Shown here one piece after another: positions 9,457-18,574 of a stretch of DNA of 64,000 bases. Numbering within the stretch: position 1 is the first letter of the stretch; each line of letters starts with the position of its first letter. The stretch spans positions 1 through 64,000 of the forward strand of contig NZ_JAEEGA010000014.1 in the NCBI RefSeq assembly GCF_017829975.1, given 5' to 3'. The translations under genes were made by a program, and so were the position numbers. Under the pieces are notes generated by a model. That model did not search any database. It was not told the DNA's origin and saw only the letters and a program-made list of their open reading frames with translations. This DNA is from Vagococcus allomyrinae. GTDB taxonomy: Bacteria > Bacillota > Bacilli > Lactobacillales > Vagococcaceae.

Positions 9457-11547
9457 ATGAAAAAAGAAGGTCAAGGCCACCATAATCCACATATGGATAA
9501 ATTTAAAATTGGTGGAGCTTTAGTGGCAATGGGTGTTGTTTACGGTGATATTGGAACAAGCCCACTTTATGTAATGAAAGCAATCATCGAAGGCAACGGC
9601 GGATTAGCCAATGTTTCAGAAAGTTTTATCATCGGTGCCGTCTCTTTGATCGTGTGGACGTTAACACTATTGACAACTGTCAAATACGTCATGATTGCCT
9701 TAAGGGCAGACAACCATGGTGAAGGCGGAATTTTCTCACTTTACACCCTAGTCAGAAAAGCTAGCAAGTATTTAATTATTCCAGCGATGATCGGTGGAGC
9801 CGCTCTACTAGCTGACGGGGTCTTAACCCCTGCGGTGACGATTACCACAGCGATTGAGGGATTACGAGGAATTCCGACATTTTTTAATACCTTTGGTAAC
9901 GACCAAAATGTGATCATCATCATCACGATCGTGATCATCTGCATCTTATTTATGATCCAACGTTTTGGGACAGAACGGGTTGGACGAGCCTTTGGACCGG
10001 TTATGTTAGGCTGGTTCACGTTTATTGGGGCGGTTGGCCTGTGGAATTTCTTTGATAATCCTAGTGTGATTAAGGCTTTAAATCCTTATTATGCCGTACA
10101 ATTACTAACAAGTTCGGAAAACAAAGCTGGTATCTTTATTCTCGGCAGTGTCTTCTTAGCCACCACCGGTGCTGAAGCTTTGTATTCTGATATGGGACAT
10201 GTAGGTCGCATGAATATTTTAGGCAGTTGGCCTTATATTAAAATTTGTTTATTACTCAATTATTTTGGTCAAGCAGCTTGGATCATTTCAGTCAAAGATA
10301 GCGGCTATTACCAAAAAATTGAAATGCTAAATCCGTTTTTCAGAATGATGCCAGAATGGCTGTCGGTGATTGGTGTGGCATTTGCCACTGTAGCGGCAGT
10401 GATTGCCTCACAAGCTTTAATTTCTGGTTCATATACACTTGTATCAGAAGCCGTTAAGTTACGTCTTCTGCCGAGATTTAAAATTATTTATCCAAGTAAC
10501 CAAAAAGGTCAGCTCTATATACCAGTGGTAAACACAATTTTATTTGTGACTTGTGTGGCGATTGTTTTATACTTTAGAACATCGGCTCATATGGAAGCCG
10601 CCTACGGTCTTGCGATTACGGTTACCATGTTGATGACGACGATCTTGTTACTGTTTTATCTGTTACAAAAAGGGGTTCCCAAAATTGTGGCGGGAAGTGT
10701 CTTCCTTTTCTTCACTTTAATCGAGAGTATTTTCTTTATCTCAAGTGCGACTAAGTTTTTCCATGGCGGCTATGTGGCCGTTTTAATTGCCCTAATTATC
10801 CTTTCTGTAATGGTTATTTGGGAAAAGGGCTCTTTAATCCAAGAACGAATGAGCAATCGAGTATCTCTTTATGATTATGTGGACCAAATTGATCAGTTGC
10901 GTCAGGATGACACGGTTCAGTTATATCAAACCAATGTGGTATTTCTAACGAATAACTTAAAACGACACAAAATTGGCCGTGAGATTATGTACTCAATCTT
11001 GGATAAAAAACCTAAAAAGGCCAAAGTTTACTGGTTTGTGAATGTCTTTGTGACCGATGACCCCTTTACTAAAGAGTATCACGTGGACATGATGAACACG
11101 GACTATATTGTGAATGTTCAACTGCGCTTAGGCTTCCGGATGAACCAAGATGTCAATATTTACTTGCGCCATATTGTCCATGATTTGATGGATCAAGGCA
11201 AATTGCCCCGTCAACCGCAAAAATATACGATTACACCAGGGCGAGATGTGGGAGATTTTTGTTTTGTGTTAATTCGTGAGGAATTGTCTCGGGTGACTGA
11301 TTTAAGTAATTTGGATCGAATGATCATGCAGGCCAAACTAGCCATTAAATCGATAACAACATCACCAGCTCGTTGGTACGGCTTGGAGTATAGCGATGTG
11401 ATTACGGAGCATGTGCCTTTGAGTTTGGCAGGGCGTAATCGAGTTAAATGCGAACCACTCACGCAAGTTCAAGTTCACGATTTCTCTTCGGAGGAAAATG
11501 ATATGAATGAAGATGAAGAGAACGATGATAACCTAACTGAAGTATAA
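9457..11547 (+). CDS. kup: Kup-family low-affinity K+ uptake transporter
   Basis: 696 residues. Kup/HAK/KT symporters import potassium with protons. Family signatures are [14 protein letters not shown] near residue 30, the [14 protein letters not shown] loop near 87, [19 protein letters not shown] near 120 and [15 protein letters not shown] near 245. About 12 membrane segments span roughly 20-450, followed by a cytosolic C-terminal domain with an acidic tail. The start at 9457 follows GGAGGAAAGAGGAAAA. An upstream in-frame start at 9385 would lie inside the riboswitch terminator and is rejected. Lactococcal KupA/B proteins are inhibited by c-di-AMP; whether this one is cannot be told from sequence. 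Monocistronic, with a terminator downstream. Confidence 0.95.
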   Translation: MKKEGQGHHNPHMDKFKIGGALVAMGVVYGDIGTSPLYVMKAIIEGNGGLANVSESFIIGAVSLIVWTLTLLTTVKYVMIALRADNHGEGGIFSLYTLVRKASKYLIIPAMIGGAALLADGVLTPAVTITTAIEGLRGIPTFFNTFGNDQNVIIIITIVIICILFMIQRFGTERVGRAFGPVMLGWFTFIGAVGLWNFFDNPSVIKALNPYYAVQLLTSSENKAGIFILGSVFLATTGAEALYSDMGHVGRMNILGSWPYIKICLLLNYFGQAAWIISVKDSGYYQKIEMLNPFFRMMPEWLSVIGVAFATVAAVIASQALISGSYTLVSEAVKLRLLPRFKIIYPSNQKGQLYIPVVNTILFVTCVAIVLYFRTSAHMEAAYGLAITVTMLMTTILLLFYLLQKGVPKIVAGSVFLFFTLIESIFFISSATKFFHGGYVAVLIALIILSVMVIWEKGSLIQERMSNRVSLYDYVDQIDQLRQDDTVQLYQTNVVFLTNNLKRHKIGREIMYSILDKKPKKAKVYWFVNVFVTDDPFTKEYHVDMMNTDYIVNVQLRLGFRMNQDVNIYLRHIVHDLMDQGKLPRQPQKYTITPGRDVGDFCFVLIREELSRVTDLSNLDRMIMQAKLAIKSITTSPARWYGLEYSDVITEHVPLSLAGRNRVKCEPLTQVQVHDFSSEENDMNEDEENDDNLTEV

Positions 11548-11606
11548 ATCAATAAGAAAAGCTGAACGGCAATATAGAGAAAGTTTTATGTTCTTCTATA
11601 AAGTAT

Positions 11607-11647
11607 AAAAAGTCATCAGAACACTGAGTGTTTTGATGACTTTTTTT
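11607..11647. terminator. Bidirectional terminator between kup and manA
   Basis: A 14-bp stem (11611-11624 with 11628-11641, one GU pair) has a 3-base loop. It is flanked by A4 on the left and T7 on the right, so it can serve kup on the plus strand and manA on the minus strand. Confidence 0.9.
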
Positions 11648-11715
11648 GAAGATATGGGAAATTATGGAATGTCTCTACCCTCTAAGGGCTCTTTGATGCC
11701 TAGCTTGATGTTTGG

Positions 11716-12693
11716 TTAAGCGTCAATCCCTGGTTCGGAGGCAATTAATTGCATCTTACCAGTTAAACGCCATTTTTTGATTTGGTTAGGCAAGATAAAG
11801 TGAGTGCCTTTGCTTATGTCATAAGTTTCCGTTGAATTGACGGTTTCAGGGTCTTCAATGATTAGTTGACCATGTCCCTCAATCACACTGACGAGGGTGT
11901 ACAAGCCGCCTTGAGTGAGAGTGAGTGTTCCATCTACCGCCCATTCAAAGACGTTAAAGAAAGGCGTACGGACATATTCGGTGACGCTAGATGTTCCTTG
12001 GTTGTGCTGGATAATATGTAATTCAGGATCAACGTGGGGAACCGTGGTCACCTCAACTGATTGTTGAATATGCAATTCTCTTGGCTGACCGTCGTCACCT
12101 TTGCGATCGTAATCATAGACACGGTAAGTCGTGTCGCTGCTTTGTTGTGTTTCCAGAATCATAATGCCAGCTCCGATGGCGTGAATGGTTCCACTCGGTA
12201 CATGGAAGAAATCCCCTTTTTTGACCTTAATTCGGCGCAAGAGATTGTCCCATTGACCAGTTTCAATCAAATCTAGCAATTCTTCCCGTGTTTTAGCATG
12301 GTGGCCGTAGATGATTTCAGCTCCGTCATCTGCTTCGATCACATACCAACATTCTGTTTTACCAAGTTCTCCTTCGTGCTTTAAGCCATAAGCATCATCT
12401 GGGTGGACTTGCACGGATAAATCATCTTCGGCATCGAGAATTTTTGTTAATAAAGGGAAAACATCCCCTTTGGCATTGCCAAAAAGTTCACGGTGATTAT
12501 CCCAAAGCTCATCTAGTTTTTGTCCTTTAAAAGGACCGTTTTCGACATGACACGTTCCATGGGGATGAGCACTGATTGCCCAACATTCACCAATTTTATC
12601 ATGAGGGAGATCATAACCAAAAACAGTGTGAAGCTTATCGCCACCCCAAATTTTTTCTTGAAAGACAGGTGCTAAAAATAATGGTTGTTCCAC
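11716..12693 (-). CDS. manA: Mannose-6-phosphate isomerase, class I
   Basis: 325 residues, zinc-dependent cupin enzyme interconverting mannose-6-phosphate and fructose-6-phosphate. It begins PLFLAPVFQEKIWGG. The metal-binding residues are in VQVHPDD near 97, KTECWYVIEA near 113, and the HVPSGTIHAIG region near 170. QQSSDTTYRVYDYDR is the conserved family motif. The short ~320-residue length is the usual Firmicutes form. The start is GTG, with GGAGG eight bases upstream. It stands alone. Confidence 0.95.
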   Translation of the reverse strand: MEQPLFLAPVFQEKIWGGDKLHTVFGYDLPHDKIGECWAISAHPHGTCHVENGPFKGQKLDELWDNHRELFGNAKGDVFPLLTKILDAEDDLSVQVHPDDAYGLKHEGELGKTECWYVIEADDGAEIIYGHHAKTREELLDLIETGQWDNLLRRIKVKKGDFFHVPSGTIHAIGAGIMILETQQSSDTTYRVYDYDRKGDDGQPRELHIQQSVEVTTVPHVDPELHIIQHNQGTSSVTEYVRTPFFNVFEWAVDGTLTLTQGGLYTLVSVIEGHGQLIIEDPETVNSTETYDISKGTHFILPNQIKKWRLTGKMQLIASEPGIDA

Positions 12694-12738
12694 GCGTATT
12701 CCTCCAGTTTAGCTAACAATGTGTGTAGCTATTATTAT

Positions 12739-12752
12739 TTAGATCGATCTAA
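12739..12752. repeat. Perfect 14-bp palindrome in the manA leader
   Basis: TTAGATCGATCTAA lies 46 bp upstream of the manA start and downstream of a candidate extended -10 (TGCTATAAT on the minus strand, 12804-12812). It could be an operator or chance. No adjacent regulator gene is seen. Confidence 0.35.
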
Positions 12753-12804
12753 GTGCCTTAGAAAAAAACAGGTTAGGTTACTAAGAAGATCCTCTTCTCA
12801 AATA

Positions 12805-13836
12805 TTATAGCAGATTTGAAGAAGATTGTGCTTTCTCTTCTAAATATACCTCTAATATGTGGTCTCTTTTCTTTAAATAGTCACCTCTTTGATCGACAGG
12901 ATGAACGCGGTTGGATAAAAAGATAAATGCTTCTTGAGTTTCCCGGTCCAGTAACATAAAGGTCCCGGTATAGCCGGTGTGAAAAAGCAGTGGACGGTGA
13001 TCATCAATCGTTTCTTTTAAATCCCAACCTAGAGAGCGACGGAGCGTGCCCGTTGGTGTCCAATCGGCAAATAAAGAATCGACGGTGGCATCTTGCAAAA
13101 AGCTCTCTCCCTTTGCCGTCTGTCCGCCAGCCAACATCATTTTCGCAAAAATCAAACAATCCTCAATCGTTGAAAAAAGACCGGCACTACCGCAATGTTC
13201 CCCTAAAGTAAAAGCTTTCGGGTCATGAACTTGCCCGCAAATTAACCCTCTTATCGGGTCTTGTTCTGTAGCGGCGACATCAGAGCTAGTAGGTGCAAAA
13301 GTACTTTGGGTCATTTGCAAAGGCTCGAGCACACGCTCTTGAAAGAGTTGGTGAAGAGGTTCTGCGTAAATCTCTTCAAGTAAAAAACCTAAAAGAATAG
13401 TTCCAGTATCAGTATAAGCCACTTTTTGACCAATATCACGGTCGGATGATAAAGATAAAATCGCCCGTGTGAGAGCCGCTTGATCCAACTGGTTCCGGTT
13501 GTGAATCTGTGGATTAATGGCAGAGGTGTGGGTTAATAAATGACGAATGGTCACAATCGGATCTCTAAATTGTGGCAAGTAGGACTGAAGAGGCCTATCT
13601 ATTTTAAGGTGGCCCGATTCTATTAACTGTAAAATTAACGAGTTAGTTGCAATGACCTTTGTCAATGAGGCCATATCAAAAAGAGTTGACGTGGTTAACA
13701 GGCGCTGGGGTTCAAGTTGAGCATAACCGAAAGTGGCTTGTTCCGTCTTTTCTTTTTTTATAAAGGCGTAGGAGACGCCAGGATAAACCCCGGCTTGTAA
13801 ATAGGTTAAAATTAACTGGCTAGTATTAGGATACAT
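12805..13836 (-). CDS. Serine hydrolase of the class C beta-lactamase / penicillin-binding-protein family
   Basis: 343 residues with the beta-lactamase fold motifs: the nucleophile SLTK at residues 57-60, YTD in the position of YxN near 155, and HTG near 297 in place of KTG. No signal peptide is seen, so it is probably cytosolic. EstB-type esterases and D-amino-acid peptidases share these motifs, and the substrate cannot be predicted. The ATG at 13836 is chosen because AAGGAG lies five bases upstream. An in-frame TTG at 13854 precedes that site and is unlikely. It lies upstream of manA with no clear terminator between them. Confidence 0.85.
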   Translation of the reverse strand: MYPNTSQLILTYLQAGVYPGVSYAFIKKEKTEQATFGYAQLEPQRLLTTSTLFDMASLTKVIATNSLILQLIESGHLKIDRPLQSYLPQFRDPIVTIRHLLTHTSAINPQIHNRNQLDQAALTRAILSLSSDRDIGQKVAYTDTGTILLGFLLEEIYAEPLHQLFQERVLEPLQMTQSTFAPTSSDVAATEQDPIRGLICGQVHDPKAFTLGEHCGSAGLFSTIEDCLIFAKMMLAGGQTAKGESFLQDATVDSLFADWTPTGTLRRSLGWDLKETIDDHRPLLFHTGYTGTFMLLDRETQEAFIFLSNRVHPVDQRGDYLKKRDHILEVYLEEKAQSSSNLL

Positions 13837-14162
13837 TGGAGCTCCTTTCGACAATTGATGGTGGTTCGTGTTTATTGTATCAAAAAAGAGTTGATAGTTG
13901 TTAGTGAGATGCTGATTAATTTAGAGTGACAAAGATGTAAGCAAGCAAGAGTTGTGGTTGAATTTTTTTACAGGTACAATAATCACAAGAAATTTGATTC
14001 AAGGACTCAGTTGAACAATAAAAGGTTTAGAAAAAAATCAGACTAAAGTGTGATGTTTCTTGTTTAGAATTTTAATAGAATAGAAGTATCAAGAAGAGAT
14101 GAAGCAGTCATTAGCTAGAAAAAGCTAGTCGGTGACGGTTTTTTGAAAGGTTAGGAAAAGGT
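13837..14162. other. Intergenic region between divergent genes, no gene seen
   Basis: 326 bp of AT-rich DNA between the serine hydrolase and the permuted NlpC-like gene. It holds a small hairpin (TAGCT/AGCTA, 14112-14127) 36 bp before the next start codon and probably promoters in both directions, but no pair close to consensus. No conserved RNA was recognised. Confidence 0.5.
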
Positions 14163-14738
14163 ATGTATGTCTATTTTATTCACACATCAACGACGTCAAT
14201 ATTATCAAGGTCGATTGGTGTTTATACCAAAAATAAATACAATCATGTTTCAATCGGATTTGACCAAGAATTGATGGAAGTTTATAGTTTTGGGCGTAAA
14301 CAAATTCATAATCCGTTGGTAGGTGGGTTTGTGAGAGAAGATATGAGCTCAGGTCTATTTACTGATGCTAAGTGTCAAGTTTATCGAATGGCGGTCACGA
14401 CCGAGGAATACTACCAAATGAAAGCCTTGTTGCAAGAGTTTGAAGGCCGTCGTCAAGCGTTAAAGTATAATTTTCTGGGCCTGATTTTTTTATCATGGGG
14501 ATTTGAAATCGAGCGACCTAATCATTATTTTTGTTCAGAGTTTGCGGCGACGATTTTGAAGAACTCAACGAACATTATTTTACCAAAAAAAGTCACATTT
14601 ATGACCCCTCAGGACATGACCAGCTTACCAGAGATGGAGCTGATTTATGAAGGGGCCATCTCCAGTTATCTTGAATTAAACGCGCTAGCTAAGTTTGGCT
14701 ATCCCGTAACCTGGGAAGTGCCATCGGTGGCTTATTGA
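14163..14738 (+). CDS. Probable permuted NlpC/P60-superfamily protein (YiiX/YebB-like)
   Basis: 191 residues, no signal peptide. It has NHVSIGFD with His28 near the N terminus and YFCSEFAATIL with a cysteine near residue 122. In the circularly permuted papain-fold (YiiX/YaeF-like) group the histidine precedes the catalytic cysteine in this way, and the Cys usually sits in a C-S-E-F or C-S-x-L helix start. The expected activity is thiol hydrolase or amidase on lipids or peptides; the substrate is unknown. A GGAAAAGG stretch lies directly before the ATG. It is a single gene divergent from the serine hydrolase. Confidence 0.65.
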   Translation: MYVYFIHTSTTSILSRSIGVYTKNKYNHVSIGFDQELMEVYSFGRKQIHNPLVGGFVREDMSSGLFTDAKCQVYRMAVTTEEYYQMKALLQEFEGRRQALKYNFLGLIFLSWGFEIERPNHYFCSEFAATILKNSTNIILPKKVTFMTPQDMTSLPEMELIYEGAISSYLELNALAKFGYPVTWEVPSVAY

Positions 14739-14897
14739 TAATAGGAGGACGGTTTGCTTGGTTAAGAAGGAGAGTAGAGTGTTGAACCTTTGGGGAACTC
14801 GACCTGCTGCGCTTGTACTGATTTGGTTAGAACCATCTAGACAAAGGACCCTCTCTCCATTATGATAAAGATAAACCATCGATAGGAGTTGTTAGAT

Positions 14898-15491
14898 ATG
14901 AATGAGTCACAACCTGATTTTACGACGAAACCTCGTTTGGCAAGTCAATCTATCTTATTGCGGCCTTTTGAAATGGCTGACAGTGACGCCTTGTTAGCTA
15001 TTTTAGCTGAACCAGAAGTCAATCGTTTGACTGGAAGTGTTGGCACGAGTGCTGAAGCACAGCGCCAGCTGTCAGCTGATGAAGTTAAACGGATACGTCA
15101 TTGGTATGAAAGTCGCAATCAGCAGACTGACCGACTTGACTTAGTGATCTACAGTCAAGAACAACAAGCCGTTGTCGGCGAAGTCGTGATTAATGAATGG
15201 GATGCCAACAGCAACAGCGCTAATTATCGAATTTTAATCGGTGAAAAAGGGCGCAATCAGGGAATTGGTCAAACTGCTACGGCGTTGCTGGTAGCGTATG
15301 CTTTTGAGTATTTAAAATTAAATCGCTTGGAGTTAGAAGTTTTTTCATTTAATCCGCGAGCACGTCATGTGTATCAAAAAAGCGGCTTTGTTTATGAGGG
15401 AACTAGGCGAGAGGCCTTTAAATTTGATGATCAGTGGGTAGACAGTGAGTGTTATGCGATGTTAGCCAGTGATTATCTAAAATTGAAATAA
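14898..15491 (+). CDS. GNAT-family N-acetyltransferase, RimJ/RimL-like
   Basis: 197 residues. It begins with the RimL-type pattern SILLRPFEMADSDALLAI. The acetyl-CoA loop is in the stretch GEKGRNQGIGQTATALLVAY near 115. The C-terminal block LELEVFSFNPRARHVYQKSGFVYEGTRREA is cut here to its parts LNRLELEVFSFNPRA and YQKSGFVYEGT. Such proteins acetylate amino groups of ribosomal proteins, aminoglycosides or small metabolites, and the target is not predictable. The start at 14898 has TAGGAG nine bases upstream. The in-frame TTG at 14889 abuts that site and is rejected. Its own terminator follows. Confidence 0.88.
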   Translation: MNESQPDFTTKPRLASQSILLRPFEMADSDALLAILAEPEVNRLTGSVGTSAEAQRQLSADEVKRIRHWYESRNQQTDRLDLVIYSQEQQAVVGEVVINEWDANSNSANYRILIGEKGRNQGIGQTATALLVAYAFEYLKLNRLELEVFSFNPRARHVYQKSGFVYEGTRREAFKFDDQWVDSECYAMLASDYLKLK

Positions 15492-15493
15492 AT

Positions 15494-15538
15494 GAGCAAA
15501 AAAGACGATGAGAAAGTCTTTTTTTCTTGCTCTAAATT
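15494..15538 (+). terminator. Terminator after the GNAT gene
   Basis: The stem GAGCAAAAAAGAC (15494-15506) pairs with GTCTTTTTTTCTTGCTC (15516-15532) with small bulges and is followed by TAAATTTT. It lies immediately after the stop codon. Confidence 0.75.
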
Positions 15539-15588
15539 TTGAAACAAGGCATAATATGTAAGATTAGACTATTGTTAGGGGTGTTTGA

Positions 15589-16764
15589 ATGAAGAACAAA
15601 CAAACGATGAATATGTTGTTAATTGTTATTGCCAATCTATTTGTCGTCTTTTTAGGTATTGGCTTAGTGATACCTGTTATGCCAACCTTTATGCATGAAA
15701 TGAATTTATCAGGGCAAACCATGGGATATTTAGTGGCCGCTTTTGCTGTAGCTCAGTTGATTTGTTCGCCGATTGCCGGTCGTTTGTCAGATTTATTTGG
15801 ACGGAAAAAAATGATCGTTATTGGCATGTTAGTTTATTCTGTATCAGAATTTTTGTATGGAATAGGTCAAGATGTCTCGATATTGTATGTGTCACGCCTA
15901 TTAGGAGGTCTAGGTGCCGCCTTAATCATGCCGTCTGTCATGGCCTTTGTGGCTGACGTAACGACGATCCAAGAGCGACCAAAAGCCATGGGATGGGTAT
16001 CAGGTGCCATCAGTGGAGGGTTTATTATTGGCCCTGGAATCGGTGGTTTCTTAGGTGATATTTCCACGCGTTTGCCTTTTTTTGTTGCCAGTCTTTTGGG
16101 CATAATTGGTTTTGTTTTTGCTTGGGTCCTTTTAAAAGAGCCACCACGTCCACAAATTGTTGAGAACAAACCAAAAAGGAGTATGAAAGAAGTAATGTTG
16201 ACACCTGTTCTGGCATTTCCTTTTTTGATCATCCTAATCAATGCTTTTGGTCTGGCTGCTTTTGAGTCGATTTACAGTATTTATGTTGATTTGAATTATG
16301 GTTTCTCTGTTCGAGATATTGCGGTGGTAATTACAGTTAGTGGTGTCTTGGCATTAATTGCTCAATTGGTTTTCTTTGACGGCATGGTTAAACGAGTGGG
16401 AGAAGTTGGTCTGATTCGTATTTGTTTGCTTTTGAGTGCTATTTTTGTTGCTGGCCTTGTTTTTGCGACAGGTTATTGGACGGTATTAATTTCCACTTTT
16501 GTGGTCTTTTTAGCTTTTGATTTAATTCGACCAGCCATAACTACTTTTTTATCAAAAAATGCAGGGGAAAATCAAGGGACGGTTAGTGGGATTAATTCGG
16601 CATTAACGAGTGTTGGCAATATTATCGGTCCAATTTTATCCGGTACCTTATTGGATATGGACAGTCATTATCCCTATTTTGTGGTCGTGGTGATTTTAGC
16701 TGTTTCATTTGCTATGACGTTATTTTGGAAGCAGCAACCCAATAAATTAATAAACGAATTATAA
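15589..16764 (+). CDS. MFS drug:H+ antiporter, NorA/Bmr-like
   Basis: 391 residues with 12 predicted membrane helices, a normal DHA1 length. Motif A is GRLSDLFGRKKM near 62. Motif C of antiporters is in the GFIIGPGIGGFLGD region near 145. The N-terminal IPVMPTFMHEMNLSG is typical of the NorA/Bmr group. These export hydrophobic cations and fluoroquinolones by proton exchange. No adjacent regulator is present. TTAGGGG lies upstream of the ATG, and a terminator follows. Confidence 0.88.
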   Translation: MKNKQTMNMLLIVIANLFVVFLGIGLVIPVMPTFMHEMNLSGQTMGYLVAAFAVAQLICSPIAGRLSDLFGRKKMIVIGMLVYSVSEFLYGIGQDVSILYVSRLLGGLGAALIMPSVMAFVADVTTIQERPKAMGWVSGAISGGFIIGPGIGGFLGDISTRLPFFVASLLGIIGFVFAWVLLKEPPRPQIVENKPKRSMKEVMLTPVLAFPFLIILINAFGLAAFESIYSIYVDLNYGFSVRDIAVVITVSGVLALIAQLVFFDGMVKRVGEVGLIRICLLLSAIFVAGLVFATGYWTVLISTFVVFLAFDLIRPAITTFLSKNAGENQGTVSGINSALTSVGNIIGPILSGTLLDMDSHYPYFVVVVILAVSFAMTLFWKQQPNKLINEL

Positions 16765-16768
16765 GTCA

Positions 16769-16808
16769 ACGCCTCTTCTTTAGTTAATCAACTGATGAAG
16801 GGGCGTTT
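16769..16808 (+). terminator. Terminator after the MFS gene
   Basis: ACGCC-TCTTC pairs with GAAGG-GGCGT across the loop region at 16779-16795 and is followed by TTTT. It begins four bases after the stop codon. Confidence 0.8.
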
Positions 16809-16810
16809 TG

Positions 16811-17154
16811 GAATGTGTTCAGCTGTAAGCAATCCAAGGAAACGAGATGGTAGACAGAGCAGTGAGGGACCAAACATGATGCAAAATGATCGAATTCGTT
16901 TTAGGAGTAAATCGTTAAATTAGAGTATTTTTTCACAAAGAATCGCATAAGTTTTGATGCGTTTGAGAGGCTGGTTTACGAGTTGATAAGGGTGAAAACA
17001 TGTGTCACTAGATAGCAGAGATAAACCTAGCAAACAGATTATTATGGTTATTTTGTGAAATATGTTTTAATAGTAACTGTGTGATCAAAAGTGGTTTCGA
17101 AAAACCGTCTTTAAATTGTGAAAGAGTACTACTATTTTGGGAGGAACCGATGAA
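16811..17154. other. Intergenic region upstream of the NADH dehydrogenase gene
   Basis: About 340 bp with no credible coding frame. TTGTGAAATATGTTTTAA at 17053-17070 resembles one and a half arms of a Rex site (TTGTGAAATATTTCACAA type), but the right arm is poor. Otherwise nothing recognisable is seen. Confidence 0.4.
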
Positions 17155-18360
17155 ATGAGTAAAATGAAAATTGTTGTTTTAGGCGCAGGTTACGCAGGAT
17201 TAAGAACCGTTAAAGGATTGCAGAAAAAAAATCTTAATGCTGACATTACCTTAATCAACAAAAATGACTATCATTATGAAGCAACGCAATTACATGAAGT
17301 GGCAGCTGGTACTCAGCCAGCTAAAAAAATTAGTTTTGATGTGAAAGATGTTATTAATGACAATAAAGTCAAATTTATTCGAGGCACCGTAAAACTAATT
17401 GACAAAGAAAACAAACAGGTTCAATTGAAAAAAGGGGCAACCGTTGACTATGATTATTTAGTGGTAGCACTTGGTTTTGAATCTGAATCTTTTGGCATTA
17501 AAGGCGTAGATGAGTTTGGTTGGCCATTAGTTGATATTAAAACAGCCGAAGCGGCAAAAGAGCAGTTAGATAAAAATATTCGCAATTATCAGCATTCATT
17601 AGATGAAAAAGATTTGAGTATCGTGGTGTGTGGCGCTGGTTTTACCAGCATTGAGTACTTAGGTGAGATCACTAACCGTTTACCTCGATTGGCAGATAGC
17701 TATAAATTCCCAATTGATAAAATCAAGATTACTTGTATTGAAGCAATGCCAAGTTTATTGCCAATGTTTTCAAGTAATCTATCTGATTATGGCGTGGGCG
17801 TACTAAAACAACGTGGCGTTAATTTTCTTGTTGGAACCCCAATCAAAGAAATTAAAGCCGACTCTGTTGTGTACGAAGAAGATGGCGAACTAAAAGAAGT
17901 AAGTGCCAGCACGATTATTTGGACGACAGGCGTTCGTGGGAGCAGTGTCATTGGGGCTTCAGGCTTTGAGGAACGACGAGGCCGCGTTATGGTTGAACCG
18001 AATTTAACTGTCCCAGGTCATCCAGAAATTTTCATGATAGGCGATGTTAGTGCCGTCATGGATGAGGCAAATGGTCGTCCTTATCCAACAACCGCTCAAA
18101 TTGCGCTTGGGCAAGCTGATCAAGTTGTTGAGAACATGGAATTAGCCATTCAAGGCAAAGAGTTAAAAAGTTTTACTTTCAAATCTTTAGGAACAGTGGC
18201 CTCTTTGGGAAATAATGAAGGGATCGGTCATTCGTTTAACAAGGACTGGAAAGGGTGGACGGCTTCGGTTATGAAAAAAGGAATTGTTGACAAATCATTG
18301 TTGCAAGTGGGAACTCCTTCCCTGTTGATGAAAAAAGGTCGTTTTGATTTCTGGCATTAA
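17155..18360 (+). CDS. ndh: Type II NADH dehydrogenase (NDH-2), FAD-dependent
   Basis: 401 residues. It passes electrons from NADH to membrane quinone without pumping ions. The FAD Rossmann motif VVLGAGYAGLRTVKGL is at the N terminus. The NADH-binding GxGxxS-type motif VVCGAGFTSIEYLGEI is near 160. TIIWTTGVRG near 255 and FMIGDVSA near 290 close the FAD site. The C-terminal ~60 residues are rich in basic and aromatic residues and probably attach the protein to the membrane. The start at 17155 lies ten bases after GGAGG; the TTG 18 bases earlier overlaps that site. In Lactobacillales it serves respiration with heme or regenerates NAD. A terminator follows. Confidence 0.92.
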   Translation: MSKMKIVVLGAGYAGLRTVKGLQKKNLNADITLINKNDYHYEATQLHEVAAGTQPAKKISFDVKDVINDNKVKFIRGTVKLIDKENKQVQLKKGATVDYDYLVVALGFESESFGIKGVDEFGWPLVDIKTAEAAKEQLDKNIRNYQHSLDEKDLSIVVCGAGFTSIEYLGEITNRLPRLADSYKFPIDKIKITCIEAMPSLLPMFSSNLSDYGVGVLKQRGVNFLVGTPIKEIKADSVVYEEDGELKEVSASTIIWTTGVRGSSVIGASGFEERRGRVMVEPNLTVPGHPEIFMIGDVSAVMDEANGRPYPTTAQIALGQADQVVENMELAIQGKELKSFTFKSLGTVASLGNNEGIGHSFNKDWKGWTASVMKKGIVDKSLLQVGTPSLLMKKGRFDFWH

Positions 18361-18411
18361 CCAATCTGCATTGATTACCAGTAGTTTTTTGAAGAGTGTT
18401 TAGCTAACTGT

Positions 18412-18448
18412 AAAAGAGAGTGGCCTTATGGGCAGACTCTCTTTTTTT
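18412..18448 (+). terminator. Terminator after ndh
   Basis: AGAGAGT (18415-18421) pairs with ACTCTCT (18436-18442), with an inner GGCC/GGGC extension, and is followed by T7. Confidence 0.85.
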
Positions 18449-18494
18449 GTGCTAGTTTTTGTGAAAATAAAAAAAGAGGCAAATCACTTGATTA

Positions 18495-18536
18495 GTTACT
18501 TACAAAATGTTAGTATAATAGATGTAAGTTGCTTAC
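18495..18536 (+). promoter_or_regulatory. wrbA promoter with overlapping repeat operator
   Basis: A TATAAT (18514-18519) is flanked by GTTACTTAC (18495-18503) and by the perfect inverted repeat GTAAG-TTG-CTTAC (18524-18536). The two sites place CTTAC/GTAAG elements on both sides of the -10. This arrangement fits repression by a dimeric redox or quinone sensor of the HxlR or MarR type (for example YodB-like). The regulator itself is not in the window. Confidence 0.55.
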
Positions 18537-18574
18537 TTAAAATAAGTTTTATAAATTAGAGGAGGACATTCATC

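Noticed and set aside
14112-14144. A hairpin followed by GTCGGTGACGGTTTTTT, superficially like the 3' end of a tracrRNA
   Set aside because: There are no CRISPR repeats, no cas genes and no anti-repeat in the window. Only about eight bases resemble the tracrRNA tail.
17053-17070. Rex operator upstream of ndh
   Set aside because: Only the left arm TTGTGAAAT fits. The right arm lacks TTCACAA, so the site is not reliable without comparison to relatives.
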